Source of the DNA: Halorussus rarus
Lineage (GTDB): Archaea; Halobacteriota; Halobacteria; Halobacteriales; Haladaptataceae
NCBI RefSeq assembly: GCF_003369835.1
Contig: NZ_QPMJ01000001.1
Coordinates: 186,001 to 250,000, forward strand
Direction: 5' to 3'
Length of the DNA: 64,000 nucleotides
The position numbers and the translations under genes are program-made. The notes under the pieces are model-generated. The model did not search any database and had not been told where the DNA came from. It was given only the letters and a program-made list of their open reading frames with translations. This document shows positions 45,245-54,493 of the stretch, piece by piece. Position 1 is the stretch's first letter. Each line of letters starts with the position of its first letter.

Positions 45245-45345
45245 TACGCACCACGCACGTACCGAATCCGCGTTCTCGTTTTCCGACCGAAGACGGATAG
45301 CGAAACCGTGCTACCGACTGCAGATAAGAGAGCGACCCGAGTCCG

Positions 45346-47847
45346 TCACTCGGTCCGCGAGACGCTCACGGACTCGTCGGTGTCGACGGGGTCGTACCCG
45401 TCCTGTTCGTCACCGTCAGCCTCGGCCGCAGGGGCACCGACGTCCGCGTCGCCGCCGTTCGCGTCGACCCGGAAGTCCTCCAGCATCTCCATCAGTTCGT
45501 CGGCCTGCCGGGCGAGGTGGTCGGCGCTCTCGGTGACCTCCGACACCGCCGCGGACTGCTCCTGGGTCGCGGCCGCGACCTGCTCGGCCTCGTCGGCCGA
45601 CTCCTCGCTGAGCCGGGTCACGTCGTCCATCATCGAGACGACCTCCTCGGTCGAGGCGGCCTGCTCGTCGGTCGCGGAGTTGATCTGCTGGATGCCGACC
45701 GCGGTCTCCTCGACGTTCTCGACGATGGCCTCCAGCGACTCCTGGGCCTCGTCGACCGCGTCGACGCCGTCGGCGACCTGCGACTGGGTCGCCCGGATGT
45801 CGGCGACCGCCTCGTCGGTCTCGTCCTGGATCTCCTCGATCTGGTCCTCGATGTCGTCGACCGCCTCCTTGGACTCCTCGGCCAGCGCCTTGATCTCGTC
45901 GGCGACCACCGCGAACCCGTCGCTGTCGCCGTCGGCGGCCGCGGCCTCGATGTTGGCGTTGAGCGCGAGCAGGTTGGTCTGGTCGGCGATGTCCCGGATG
46001 AGGTCGACGATCTCGCCGATGCGCTCCATCTCCGACTGGAGGCCGTCGATCTGCTCGACGGTGGCCTCGGTCTCGGTCTCGACCGCGCGCATCGTCTCGA
46101 TGGCCTCCCGGGCGGCCTCGCGGCCGTCCTCGCCGAGTTCCTCGGTGCTCTCGGCGGCCTGGGCCACCTCGTCGGCCGAGGCCGCGACCTCCTCGATGGT
46201 CGCCGAGAGGGTGCTGATCTCGCTCGAGGTGGTGTCCAGGTTCTCCTGCTGGTCGCGGGCGCCCGCCGAGAGCTGCTGGCTCGCCTGGCTGACCTGGGTG
46301 CTCGAGTCCTCGATGTCCGCGGTCCGGGCGGTGACCTGCTCGCTCGCGCTGGCCACGCTCTCGGCGAACGTCCGGACGTCGCCGACCGTGGCCTCGAGCT
46401 CGGCCATCATCGCGTTGAACTCCCGGGCGATCTGCTCCATCGCCTCGCTCTCGGCGTCGGCGTCCATCCGGCGGGTCAGGTCGCCGTCGGCGGCCGCCTC
46501 CATCACGCCGCTGAACGCCTCGGCCTCCCGGACCAGCGACTCGGAGAGCGCCTCGGCCTCCTGCTTGGCGGCCTCGGCCTCGTCGCGGGCCCGCTTGACG
46601 TCGGTGACCATCGTCTCGAGGTCCTCGCCCATCCGGTCGAGCGCGTCGCCGAACGTCCCGGGCACGTCCTCGTCGAGCACCGGGTCGTCGAACTCCTGGG
46701 CGGCCAGCGCGCCCGCCTGGTCGGCCACGGTGTTGAGGTACGACCGCATCGACCCGAACGAGTCGAACAGCGACCCCATCTCGTCGACCCGCCGCGAGTC
46801 GGGGAGGTCGACGTCGAGCTCGCCCCGGGCGATGGCGTCGGCCTTCGCCGCGAGCATGTCGAGCGACTTGGCGGTCTGGCGGCCGATGGTGACGGCGACC
46901 AGCCCCAGGCCGACCAGCATCACGACCAGCAGGCCGCCGATGTTCCGGCTCACCTGGGTCTGGAGCGCGTAGGCCTGCTGCTTCGGGACGTGGTACGTGA
47001 GCACCCAGTCGGTCCCGATGACCGGCGCTGTGGCCATCACGTACCGCCCGTCGGCCATCCCGGTCTGGGCCGAGACGGTGCCGAAGCCGGTGGTCCCCTC
47101 GAAGCCGGCCGCCACCCCGTCGGGCAGGTCGCCGTCCTGCCCGTAGGAGTCCAGCAGGTTCCCGTTCCGGTTGTCGAGCACGACCGTGCCCTCGGCGTTG
47201 ACCACCTTGATGTCCCCGGTGGCGATGGGGGAGTTGAAGCCCCGCGAGCGCTTCTCCAGCGACGCGGTGAGCACGAGGGTCCGGGCGTCGCCGACGGGCG
47301 TGAGGAACGCAACGACCGGCCCCGCGTCGGTCTCGTACGGCGCGGAGACGCTGACGCTCCCGGTCGGCAGCGCGGTGAGGTTGGCGGCCCACGGCGCGCC
47401 GTCGGCGGTGACGGTCGAGCCGACGACGGCGTCGTCGGTGCTCTCGACCACGGTCGCGCTGCTGGTGTCGAGGTAGTGTATCGACTGGACGTCGCCGGGT
47501 AGCTCGACCAGCCGACGCTCCAGGGTGGTCCCGACCGCGCTCTGGTCGTCGGCCGCGACCGACGAGGCGATGAACGACGTCGTCGACTTCTTCTTGGTCA
47601 CCCAGCTCCGGACCGCCTCGGACTCCTCGTGAGCGATGCCGGTGATCCGGGCCTCGGTGTCGTCCTGGACGAGCCCCTTGGTGTCGAAGTGGATGAACAG
47701 GCCGATGGCCCCGACCAGCACGACCACCAGTATCAGCACGAGGTTGAACTTCGCGGCGTAGCTCCGGCGGACCCGGTTCGGCAGCCGCCGCTCGAGCCAC
47801 CGGGCGGGGGCGCCGAGCCGGTCGCGGAGTCCCTTCCGGTCGGCCAT
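45346..47847 (-). CDS. Halobacterial chemotaxis transducer (methyl-accepting protein)
   Basis: The 833-residue protein has a membrane helix (FNLVLILVVVLVGAIGLFIHF, residues 34-54), an extracellular Cache-like domain, a second helix near residue 300, a HAMP region, and a long methyl-accepting signalling coiled coil. The hairpin tip with IADQTNLLALNANIEA lies near residue 620. It signals to CheA/CheW in the flagellar pathway. It starts one base after the substrate-binding protein gene, so that protein probably delivers its ligand. Confidence 0.92.
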   Translation of the reverse strand: MADRKGLRDRLGAPARWLERRLPNRVRRSYAAKFNLVLILVVVLVGAIGLFIHFDTKGLVQDDTEARITGIAHEESEAVRSWVTKKKSTTSFIASSVAADDQSAVGTTLERRLVELPGDVQSIHYLDTSSATVVESTDDAVVGSTVTADGAPWAANLTALPTGSVSVSAPYETDAGPVVAFLTPVGDARTLVLTASLEKRSRGFNSPIATGDIKVVNAEGTVVLDNRNGNLLDSYGQDGDLPDGVAAGFEGTTGFGTVSAQTGMADGRYVMATAPVIGTDWVLTYHVPKQQAYALQTQVSRNIGGLLVVMLVGLGLVAVTIGRQTAKSLDMLAAKADAIARGELDVDLPDSRRVDEMGSLFDSFGSMRSYLNTVADQAGALAAQEFDDPVLDEDVPGTFGDALDRMGEDLETMVTDVKRARDEAEAAKQEAEALSESLVREAEAFSGVMEAAADGDLTRRMDADAESEAMEQIAREFNAMMAELEATVGDVRTFAESVASASEQVTARTADIEDSSTQVSQASQQLSAGARDQQENLDTTSSEISTLSATIEEVAASADEVAQAAESTEELGEDGREAAREAIETMRAVETETEATVEQIDGLQSEMERIGEIVDLIRDIADQTNLLALNANIEAAAADGDSDGFAVVADEIKALAEESKEAVDDIEDQIEEIQDETDEAVADIRATQSQVADGVDAVDEAQESLEAIVENVEETAVGIQQINSATDEQAASTEEVVSMMDDVTRLSEESADEAEQVAAATQEQSAAVSEVTESADHLARQADELMEMLEDFRVDANGGDADVGAPAAEADGDEQDGYDPVDTDESVSVSRTE

Positions 47848-47848
47848 G

Positions 47849-49093
47849 TCAGTTCTCCCTCCCGGCGAAGAACGAGGTCTTCACCAGTTCGAGGTCCTCG
47901 ACCGTCCCGGCCCGGACTCGCTGGATGACGTAGGGGTTGAGCGGCTCGAGGTTCGCGTTGAGGTCGACGCTGCTCGACGCACCCTCGTAGTTGACCTCGC
48001 GACCGGCCGCCAGCAGCTTCTTCGCGCGGCCGAACTCGCCGACGGTGACGGTGTGGCCCCGGCCGCCCGACACCGCCCGCAGGTTCGTCGCGACCGCCTC
48101 GGGCGTCGCCTCGCCCGCCCGTTCGACCGCCAGCGCCTGCAGGAACAGCGCGTCGTAGGCGTGCTGGGTGTAGGCGGGCAGCGGCGCGATGTCGTCGAGC
48201 TTCCGGGCGAGCTTCTGAGCGCCGGTCGACCGCCGGGACGCCATCGTCGCGCCGTAGAGGCCGTCGTAGTAGCGCGGCGGCGAACTCGGGATGAGCCCCG
48301 CGCTCAGCACCCAGTCGCCCGCGTAATCGCTGCCGACGCCCGCCCGGAGCACGCCCTGCGTGCTGCCGGGCGAGCTCACGAGCGCGACGGCGTCGGGGTC
48401 GTCGCTCGTGACCTCGGCGATGGTGTCGCCGTAGGCGTCGGCGCCCGGGTCGAACGGCACCTCCGCGGTCACGCTCCCGTCGACCGCGTCGGCCACCTCG
48501 CGGGCGAGGCTGTTGCCGAAGGCGTTGTTCTGGTAGAGGATGCCCACCTCCTCCGCGCCCACGTGCTTGGCGTCGTTGAGCGCCTTGGCCATCACGAACG
48601 CCTGCTGGATGTCGTTGGGCGCGGTCCGGCCGACGTACTTGGTGTCGCCGACGTAGCCCCGACTGGCGAGCGCCGGCGTCGTGCTCGACGGGCTCACCTG
48701 CGCCACGGGGTTGTCGCTCACGAACGCCGCGAGCGCGAGCGACACGTCGCTGACCAGCGCGCCGACGAACCCGACGGCGCCCGCCTCGAGGAGCGCCCGG
48801 CACTGCTCGACCGCGGCCTCGCCGTCGACCTCGCTGTCGCGCGCGAGCAGTTCGACGTCGCGGTCGAGCGGGCCGCCCGCCGACCGGACGTCGGCGACCG
48901 CGGCCTCCACCGCGCGCGTGTGGCTCTCGCCGAGGTCGCCGAGCAGTCCGTCGGCCGAGAGCGGCAGGATAGAGCCGAAGGTGACCGTCCCGCCGCCGCG
49001 GAGCCGTCCGGCGCAGCCGGCGAGCGCACCGACGCCGGCGAGCGCCGCCCCGCTCCGGACGAGGTAGGACCGTCGAGAGTAACTGGAATCCAT
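47849..49093 (-). CDS. Liv-type binding lipoprotein for chemotaxis (BasB-like)
   Basis: The 414-residue protein has a Tat lipoprotein signal (SRRSYLVRSGAALAGVGALAGC, lipobox Cys near residue 27). The mature part is a type I periplasmic-binding fold starting GSILPLSADGLLGDLGESHT. No permease or ATPase is nearby; the partner is the transducer at 45346. In Halobacterium the binding proteins of the BasB/BasT type deliver branched-chain amino acids to transducers. TATA-like ATATAAAT lies 26 bases before the ATG at 49093, so the start is well supported. Confidence 0.87.
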   Translation of the reverse strand: MDSSYSRRSYLVRSGAALAGVGALAGCAGRLRGGGTVTFGSILPLSADGLLGDLGESHTRAVEAAVADVRSAGGPLDRDVELLARDSEVDGEAAVEQCRALLEAGAVGFVGALVSDVSLALAAFVSDNPVAQVSPSSTTPALASRGYVGDTKYVGRTAPNDIQQAFVMAKALNDAKHVGAEEVGILYQNNAFGNSLAREVADAVDGSVTAEVPFDPGADAYGDTIAEVTSDDPDAVALVSSPGSTQGVLRAGVGSDYAGDWVLSAGLIPSSPPRYYDGLYGATMASRRSTGAQKLARKLDDIAPLPAYTQHAYDALFLQALAVERAGEATPEAVATNLRAVSGGRGHTVTVGEFGRAKKLLAAGREVNYEGASSSVDLNANLEPLNPYVIQRVRAGTVEDLELVKTSFFAGREN

Positions 49094-49114
49094 CGGTCGG
49101 AAATTCAAAAATCG

Positions 49115-49123
49115 TATTTATAT
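49115..49123 (-). promoter_or_regulatory. TATA box of the binding-protein/transducer operon
   Basis: On the minus strand AATATAAAT is centred about 26 bases before the ATG at 49093, so the transcript is probably leaderless. Confidence 0.65.
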
Positions 49124-49253
49124 TCATTCCGGTACGACCGCCAAGAAGTAAGAGGGCTTATACTTGTGCGGTCGACCGGCTTCGACGCCGAGGTCGAATC
49201 GGCGGTGCTCGGCCGGTAGCAAGCGCGTCCGAGTCGCCCGGAATGGAACCGCC

Positions 49254-51254
49254 TTACGACGCCGCGAGGAAGAAGATGAGCAGGCTGACCGCCATCGCGG
49301 CCAGCACGACGGTCGCCGCCAGCGCCGCGCCCATCGAGATGACCGCGTTGGCGTGGCTGGCGAGCGTCTCGGTCCGGTCGTTGCCGAACACCGTCACCTC
49401 CGCCCGCTCGCTGGCCATCCCCGCCTCGACCGGTTCGACGTCCGCGGCCGCCTCGGCGGCGAGGCGCTCGACGACCGCGAGCAGGTCGTCGGCGTCGATG
49501 GCCTCCCCGACCTGGTTCGAGGCCTCGACCTGGTTGACGATGTGGGTGTCGGTGGTCATCACCTCGGCCTCGTCGGCGGCGGGGATCGCCGCCCCGTCGG
49601 CCGCCACGGCCGCCGCGTCCTCCGCCGCGACCTCGTCGGGGGCGTCTGCGTCGCCCTCGTCGGTGAGCCGGGCCACGATGCGGTCGCGCAGGCCGGGCTC
49701 CATGTTGTTGCCGTCGACGAGGACGTAGACGGTGCGGTGGTCCCCGACCTCCAGCACCGAGACACGGACCCCGAGCGGCCCGATGCCGTCTCGGGGCTCC
49801 CACTCGGTCTCGTCCCACGCGACGCCGAGCCGCATCGGGGCCTGCTCGGCGTCGGCGAGCCGGCCGCCCGACTCGGCGGCGGCCTGCATCATGTCGAACG
49901 AGCGCTCGCTGCCCGGGTAGACGTGGCCGAGGTCCGGGCCCTCCAGCCCGTTGTTGCAGTTGTGGGCGTCGACCAGCATCACGTCGTCGACGCCGGCCGA
50001 CCGGGCCTCCGCGGCGGCCGAGAGCCCGACCGCGTACTCGACGTCGTCGGCGAACTCCGGCGAGTAGGTCGCGACCAGCAGCGCGTCGTCGCCGAACGCC
50101 TGGCCGACCACCTTGGCGTCGCCCTCCTGCACGCGGATCGAGGGCGTTGCGGTGTCGTGGTACTCGATGTTCGCGAACGCCTCGTCGGCGGTCGCGATGA
50201 GCTCGTCGACCTCGCGCTCGGTGACGAGGTTGAAGTCGTGGCCCGCCGTGGCGTGGGGCGGGAAGGCGACGCCCTCGGCCGATTCGGCCACGCGCTGGGG
50301 GAGGTTGCCCCCGCCGATCTCGCCCATCGGCCCGGGGTGTATCATCGGCAGAACGAACCGGGCCTTCTCGGTGGCGCCATCGGAACCCTCCGCGTTCCGA
50401 TTGCTCGCCGAGGTCCCCTCGGCGGTGTCCTTCCGGCGGAACGCCAGCACCGTGACCGGCACCACCGCCTCCTCGCCGATGTCCTCGAAGAACCCCTCGA
50501 GCTCGTTGGTACCCTCCGCGATGTGGCCGATGAACCCCCGGATGAAGTCGAGGACGCTCACGTCGAGGCTCCGCTTCCACGGCCGGTCGATGAACTTGAC
50601 GAACGCCCAGACCGCGACGCCGTAGACGAGACACATCAACCCGAGGAGCGCGAAGTCCTGGACCTCGATGACGTTGAGCGCTCGCGGGGCCTCCTCGACC
50701 CGGTTGAAGAACACCTCGACGAGCGGCCCGCCGCCGACGTGGAGGTACTTCATCGTCCCGCTGTAGATGAAGAACAGCAGGGCGGCCGCGCCGGTCTGGA
50801 GGCTGGCGGGCACCGCGGCCGTGAGCACCGGCGTGCCCGAGACCGCCATGACGACCAGCAGCCGGAGCGCGAACACCGAGGCCAGCCCGACGATGAGCGT
50901 GTCGAAGACGAACTGCTGGCCGAGTCTGGCCGACAGGACGGCCACCGCGCCCGCGCCCGCCATGATGGCGACGATGACGGCCTCGCAGGTCAGCGCCAGC
51001 AGCGACGACCGGTTGTACGTGAGCTGGCCGCCCAGGCGGCGGTCGACCGGCGTGGTCAGCAGGCTGGCGACGACCGTCGGGACGCCGATGAAGAACACGC
51101 CCTGCCACGCGTCCTCCAGCACGAACCCCGCGTCGAACGCGCCCACCCCCGCGACCGCGGCGATGAGCAGCGCGAACGCCACGCTGGCGTACCACCGCGG
51201 CGCGCGGAAGATGAACCGCGAGAGGGAGGCGAGGTCGCCCTGCGTCGCTGTCAT
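49254..51254 (-). CDS. DUF2070 family membrane protein
   Basis: The 666-residue protein has about seven N-terminal membrane helices (YASVAFALLIAAVAGVGAF and following) and a large soluble domain with two characteristic segments (FVLPMIHPGPMGEIGGGN, MLVDAHNCNNG), ending with another helix (GAALAATVVLAAMAVSLLI). DUF2070 is an archaeal family of unknown function. The His, Asp and Asn residues in the soluble part suggest a hydrolase site, which is inference. Confidence 0.9.
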   Translation of the reverse strand: MTATQGDLASLSRFIFRAPRWYASVAFALLIAAVAGVGAFDAGFVLEDAWQGVFFIGVPTVVASLLTTPVDRRLGGQLTYNRSSLLALTCEAVIVAIMAGAGAVAVLSARLGQQFVFDTLIVGLASVFALRLLVVMAVSGTPVLTAAVPASLQTGAAALLFFIYSGTMKYLHVGGGPLVEVFFNRVEEAPRALNVIEVQDFALLGLMCLVYGVAVWAFVKFIDRPWKRSLDVSVLDFIRGFIGHIAEGTNELEGFFEDIGEEAVVPVTVLAFRRKDTAEGTSASNRNAEGSDGATEKARFVLPMIHPGPMGEIGGGNLPQRVAESAEGVAFPPHATAGHDFNLVTEREVDELIATADEAFANIEYHDTATPSIRVQEGDAKVVGQAFGDDALLVATYSPEFADDVEYAVGLSAAAEARSAGVDDVMLVDAHNCNNGLEGPDLGHVYPGSERSFDMMQAAAESGGRLADAEQAPMRLGVAWDETEWEPRDGIGPLGVRVSVLEVGDHRTVYVLVDGNNMEPGLRDRIVARLTDEGDADAPDEVAAEDAAAVAADGAAIPAADEAEVMTTDTHIVNQVEASNQVGEAIDADDLLAVVERLAAEAAADVEPVEAGMASERAEVTVFGNDRTETLASHANAVISMGAALAATVVLAAMAVSLLIFFLAAS

Positions 51255-51288
51255 ACTCGGGTCTTTCGGTCGGGAGGGATAAAAGGTG

Positions 51289-51657
51289 CTACTCCCGTTC
51301 GGTCGAATCGACCGACGGCTCGCCGCCGTCGTGCGATTCGCCCCCCGCGTTCGGGTCGAACGCGTCCGAGACGGCGAACTGCGTGACCTCGATGTCGTCG
51401 ACGTCGCCGCCGAGGACGTCGGGGAGGGTCTCCATCCAGTCCCGGTAGTGGTCGGTCTCGCCGTGGGCGTCGAGCGCGGCCCGGTCCTCGTACCGCTCGA
51501 AGAACCGGACGACGTTGGGGTCGTCGAGGTCGGTGGTCGCGTGGTAGTCGACTACCCCGTCCTCGGCCCGTGACTGCTCGGCCAGAGTTCGGACGCGTTC
51601 GAGCGCCTCCTCGCGCCGGTCGGAGTCGATGGGGACGGCGGCGTGCACCACTATCAT
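51289..51657 (-). CDS. Antibiotic biosynthesis monooxygenase (ABM) domain protein
   Basis: The 122-residue protein is a ferredoxin-like dimeric alpha-beta barrel (MIVVHAAVPIDSDRREEALERVR; VVRFFERYEDRAALDAH). ABM-domain proteins are cofactor-free monooxygenases or simply small binding proteins. The start at 51657 gives the usual N-terminal strand. The C-terminal 20 residues are acidic and disordered. Function unclear. Confidence 0.8.
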   Translation of the reverse strand: MIVVHAAVPIDSDRREEALERVRTLAEQSRAEDGVVDYHATTDLDDPNVVRFFERYEDRAALDAHGETDHYRDWMETLPDVLGGDVDDIEVTQFAVSDAFDPNAGGESHDGGEPSVDSTERE

Positions 51658-51732
51658 CGTCAGTCCCGTCACGGGCGGAAGACAAAAAGGTTAGTCAGCG
51701 TAGGTGACGCGGACGAGAGCCGCCCCGTCAGC

Positions 51733-52281
51733 CTACTCGCAGATCGCGACGAAGTTCTCGAACACTTCCTCGCCCTCGGCGGTGTGGGCGACCTCGGGGT
51801 GCCACTGGACGCCGTAGCGGTCCCGGTCGGGGTCGCTCATCGCCTCGACGCCGCAGACGTCGCTGGTCGCGGTGCGGGCGAACCCCTCCGGGACCGCCTT
51901 GACCTCGTCGGCGTGGCTGGCCCAGACGCGGGTCTCGGGCGCGAGCGAGCCGACGAGCGGGTCCTCGTCGTCCAGCACGTCGACGGTCACGTCGGCGTAG
52001 CCGCCGTAGTCGCCCTCGCCGACCTCGCCGTCGAGGACGTGCGCGATGGCCTGCATGCCCAGACAGATGCCGAGGACCGGGACGTCGAGGTCGAGGTAGT
52101 CGGCGCAGTTGCCGATGTCGTCGATGCTCGGGCCGCCCGAGAGGACGAGGCCGTCGGCCTCTATCTCCTCGGCCGGCGTCGTGTTGTCGACGATCTCGGT
52201 GTCGACGCCCATGTCCCGGAGCGCGCGATGTTCGAGGTGCGTGAACTGCCCGTGGTTGTCCACCACGACGATGCGGGTCAT
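51733..52281 (-). CDS. guaA: GMP synthase glutaminase subunit A
   Basis: The 182-residue class I glutamine amidotransferase releases ammonia from glutamine for GMP synthesis; archaea split this from the ATP-pyrophosphatase subunit. The catalytic triad is C73 in GICLGMQ, with H161 and E163 in WHPEVAH. The start at 52281 (MTRIVVVDNHGQFTHLEHRA) matches the family. The B subunit is not in the window. TATA is not obvious. Confidence 0.93.
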   Translation of the reverse strand: MTRIVVVDNHGQFTHLEHRALRDMGVDTEIVDNTTPAEEIEADGLVLSGGPSIDDIGNCADYLDLDVPVLGICLGMQAIAHVLDGEVGEGDYGGYADVTVDVLDDEDPLVGSLAPETRVWASHADEVKAVPEGFARTATSDVCGVEAMSDPDRDRYGVQWHPEVAHTAEGEEVFENFVAICE

Positions 52282-52374
52282 TGGAGAGTCGTAGTCAGCA
52301 GGCCCACAAAAGGCGTTCGATGCCAGGGAACCGCCGGCGCCCGGAGAGTCCGACACCGCGCCCGACCCCGCCGC

Positions 52375-52815
52375 TCACTCGCCGAGCGCCTCGGGGTCGA
52401 ACCGCCGGTTCTCGCCGCGCCACTCCTCGCGGTCGGTCTCGTCGCGGGTGTCGAGGTACACCTCCAGGCCGTTCCCGTCGGGGTCCTCGAAGTACAGCGC
52501 CTTGCTGATGCGGTGGTCGACCGGCGAGACCTCGACGCCGCGCTCGCGGAGGCGGCGGTGCGTCTCGCGGAGCGCGTCGGCGTCGTCGACCTCGAACGCG
52601 GCGTGGTAGAGGCCGACCCCGCGGCCCGGCCCCGGCGCATCGTCTCCCACCCCTTGGAGCGCGACGTCGTGGTGGTGGTCGCCGTACGAGAGGAACGCGT
52701 ACCGCCCGGCGCGCTCGACCGCATCGAGGCCGAGCACCTCGCGGTAGAACTCGACCGCGCGGTCGACGTCCCGGACCTTGAGGTGGACGTGACCGAGCTC
52801 GGTAGGGTGGCTCAT
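52375..52815 (-). CDS. Glyoxalase/VOC family protein
   Basis: The 146-residue protein is a vicinal-oxygen-chelate fold with two beta-alpha-beta-beta-beta units: LGHVHLKVRDVDRAVEFYRE and GVGLYHAAFEVDDADALRE. Metal-ligand candidates are H9, H71 and the Glu in NGLEVY (residue 118). Such proteins are extradiol dioxygenases, glyoxalases or resistance proteins; the substrate is unknown. Confidence 0.85.
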   Translation of the reverse strand: MSHPTELGHVHLKVRDVDRAVEFYREVLGLDAVERAGRYAFLSYGDHHHDVALQGVGDDAPGPGRGVGLYHAAFEVDDADALRETHRRLRERGVEVSPVDHRISKALYFEDPDGNGLEVYLDTRDETDREEWRGENRRFDPEALGE

Positions 52816-52931
52816 ACGGGCGACTTCGGCCGTAGGGACCAAATACGGGCGGGTGTCGGCGAGACCGGCCACGATTCGCCCGGTACTCGGTCGCAGGACG
52901 CGACTCGGTCGCGGGACCCGCTTCGCGTCCC

Positions 52932-53858
52932 TCACTCGGGGTGCGGGTCGTACCCCTCGCCGACGGCGACCCGGAGCGCGCCCGGTCGGACGTCGATGGT
53001 CACGCGCTCGAACTCCCGGATCTCGCCGTCGAGGCTGAAGGTCACCGACTCGCCGTCCCGGTGCTCGAAGTCGAGTCGCCTGGCGTGGCCCTCCGTGACG
53101 TGGGGCGTGTCCCGCTCGAGGGCCCGCTGCTCGACGTACTCGACCAGCGCGTCGCTCGCGGGCAGTTCCTCGATGACGGTGACCGCCAGCAGGCCGTCCT
53201 CGGCGTCGGCCTGTCCCCCGGCTCCGGCGAACTTCCGGACGTTGCCCACCAGAATCGCGGCGGCCTCGCCCGACCACTCGACCTCGTCGCCGTCGGTGAC
53301 CGCGTCGATGCGGACGCGGAGGCCGTCGAACGCCAGCGCCTCCTCGACGCCCGCGACGACGAACGCGACCGGGCCGAGGCTGTTCTTGCGGTCGTGGGTC
53401 GCCGCGGCGCTGGCGTCGGCGGGCAGCCCGGCGATGGCCGACAGCACGAACGGCTCGTCGCCCGCCATCCCGAGGTCGAGCCGCCGCACGTCGCCGCGGT
53501 CGGCCGCGTCGAACCCGTCTTCGAGCGACCGGATGCTCAGGTCCTCGGCGAAGAAGTTCTCGGTTCCCGCGGGGACGACGCACATCGTGACGTCGTCGAG
53601 GGCCTCGGCCCGGACGAGCCCGGCCACCGCCTCGTGGAGCGTGCCGTCGCCGCCGCAGACCGCCAACAGCTCCGCGCCGCCGTCGGCGGCGTCCTCCGCG
53701 AGGTCGACGGCGTGGCCCGCGCGTTCGGTCTCGACGACCGCGAATCCGCGGTCGGCGGCGAGACTGCGGACGCGCTCGACGTGTCCGCCGCCCCCGCTCG
53801 TGGGATTCAGGATCAGCCGGCGCGGGCCCGCCTCGCCGTCCGGCGCGTCGCGGTCCAT
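52932..53858 (-). CDS. Diacylglycerol/lipid kinase family protein
   Basis: The 308-residue protein has the DAGK catalytic fold: LILNPTSGGGG near residue 15 and CGGDGTLHEAVAG near residue 68. The second domain is beta-rich (FSLDGEIREFERVTIDVRPG). It phosphorylates a lipid or sphingosine-like substrate with ATP at the membrane. In archaea the substrate could be an ether lipid; that is inference. Confidence 0.9.
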   Translation of the reverse strand: MDRDAPDGEAGPRRLILNPTSGGGGHVERVRSLAADRGFAVVETERAGHAVDLAEDAADGGAELLAVCGGDGTLHEAVAGLVRAEALDDVTMCVVPAGTENFFAEDLSIRSLEDGFDAADRGDVRRLDLGMAGDEPFVLSAIAGLPADASAAATHDRKNSLGPVAFVVAGVEEALAFDGLRVRIDAVTDGDEVEWSGEAAAILVGNVRKFAGAGGQADAEDGLLAVTVIEELPASDALVEYVEQRALERDTPHVTEGHARRLDFEHRDGESVTFSLDGEIREFERVTIDVRPGALRVAVGEGYDPHPE

Positions 53859-53934
53859 GCGATTCCCTACGGGCCGGTCGCGTAAATGCTCGGAGGCCGG
53901 AGTATCCCGGCGTCAGACCGGTCTACCTTCGGAC

Positions 53935-54036
53935 CGGTCGGCGACTGCGCTCCACGACCGGCTCGCCGAGGTGAAGGCGGCCTACGACCCGGAGGACGTG
54001 TTCCGGGACCACCAGAACGTGACGCCGGGCGAGTGA
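53935..54036 (+). pseudogene. Fragment: C-terminal end of a berberine-bridge FAD oxidase
   Basis: About 30 residues, RLAEVKAAYDPEDVFRDHQNVTPGE, match the end of FAD-linked oxidases of the berberine bridge enzyme (BBE) family. There is no start codon in frame and no upstream body; the frame is open on the plus strand into the lipid kinase gene, where it does not look coding. It is a leftover of a deleted gene. Confidence 0.6.
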
Positions 54037-54226
54037 TGTGCGACGAGCGTTGCGACTCCGCGGCCGGCGTCGAAAGAACACCGCAAGGTACCCCTACCCG
54101 CGGTATTTCATCGAATCAAAGAGGCCAGTAATATGTTTTGTGGTGTCCGACGCCGCGGCGTCGCGTCGACCCGAGATCGCCGAGTGAGAAGCGCAACTGG
54201 CGGCCGGCCTCACCCGCGTCCTCGTT

Positions 54227-54493
54227 TCAATCCGCGTCCGTGTCCGTGTCCGCGTCCTCGGCCTCGGCGAACAGGTCGTCGACGGCCGACCGGGCCGTCA
54301 GCGCGGCGTCCTCGGCGATCTGCTCCTCGTTCGGGGCGTCGGGCGCGTTGAGGTAGACGTCCACGTCGAGGATGCCGTCCTCGAACTCGACGGTCACGTC
54401 GACGTCCGTGACCGCCGATTTCTTCAGCCGCGAGAAAATCAGCCCTTCGGCCGCTTCGGCGGCCGTGCGGACGATCTCGTCGTCGCTCGGCAT
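54227..54493 (-). CDS. DUF3194 family protein
   Basis: The 88-residue acidic protein belongs to DUF3194, found beside prefoldin beta in many archaea. Key segment FSRLKKSAVTDVDVTVEFEDG gives a small alpha-beta fold. It starts one base after the prefoldin stop codon, which supports co-expression. Function unknown. Confidence 0.85.
   Translation of the reverse strand: MPSDDEIVRTAAEAAEGLIFSRLKKSAVTDVDVTVEFEDGILDVDVYLNAPDAPNEEQIAEDAALTARSAVDDLFAEAEDADTDTDAD

Noticed and set aside
54133-54356. Small plus-strand frames before DUF3194
   Set aside because: Composition is Arg/Pro-rich shadow sequence of the DUF3194 gene, and no promoter or ribosome site is seen.
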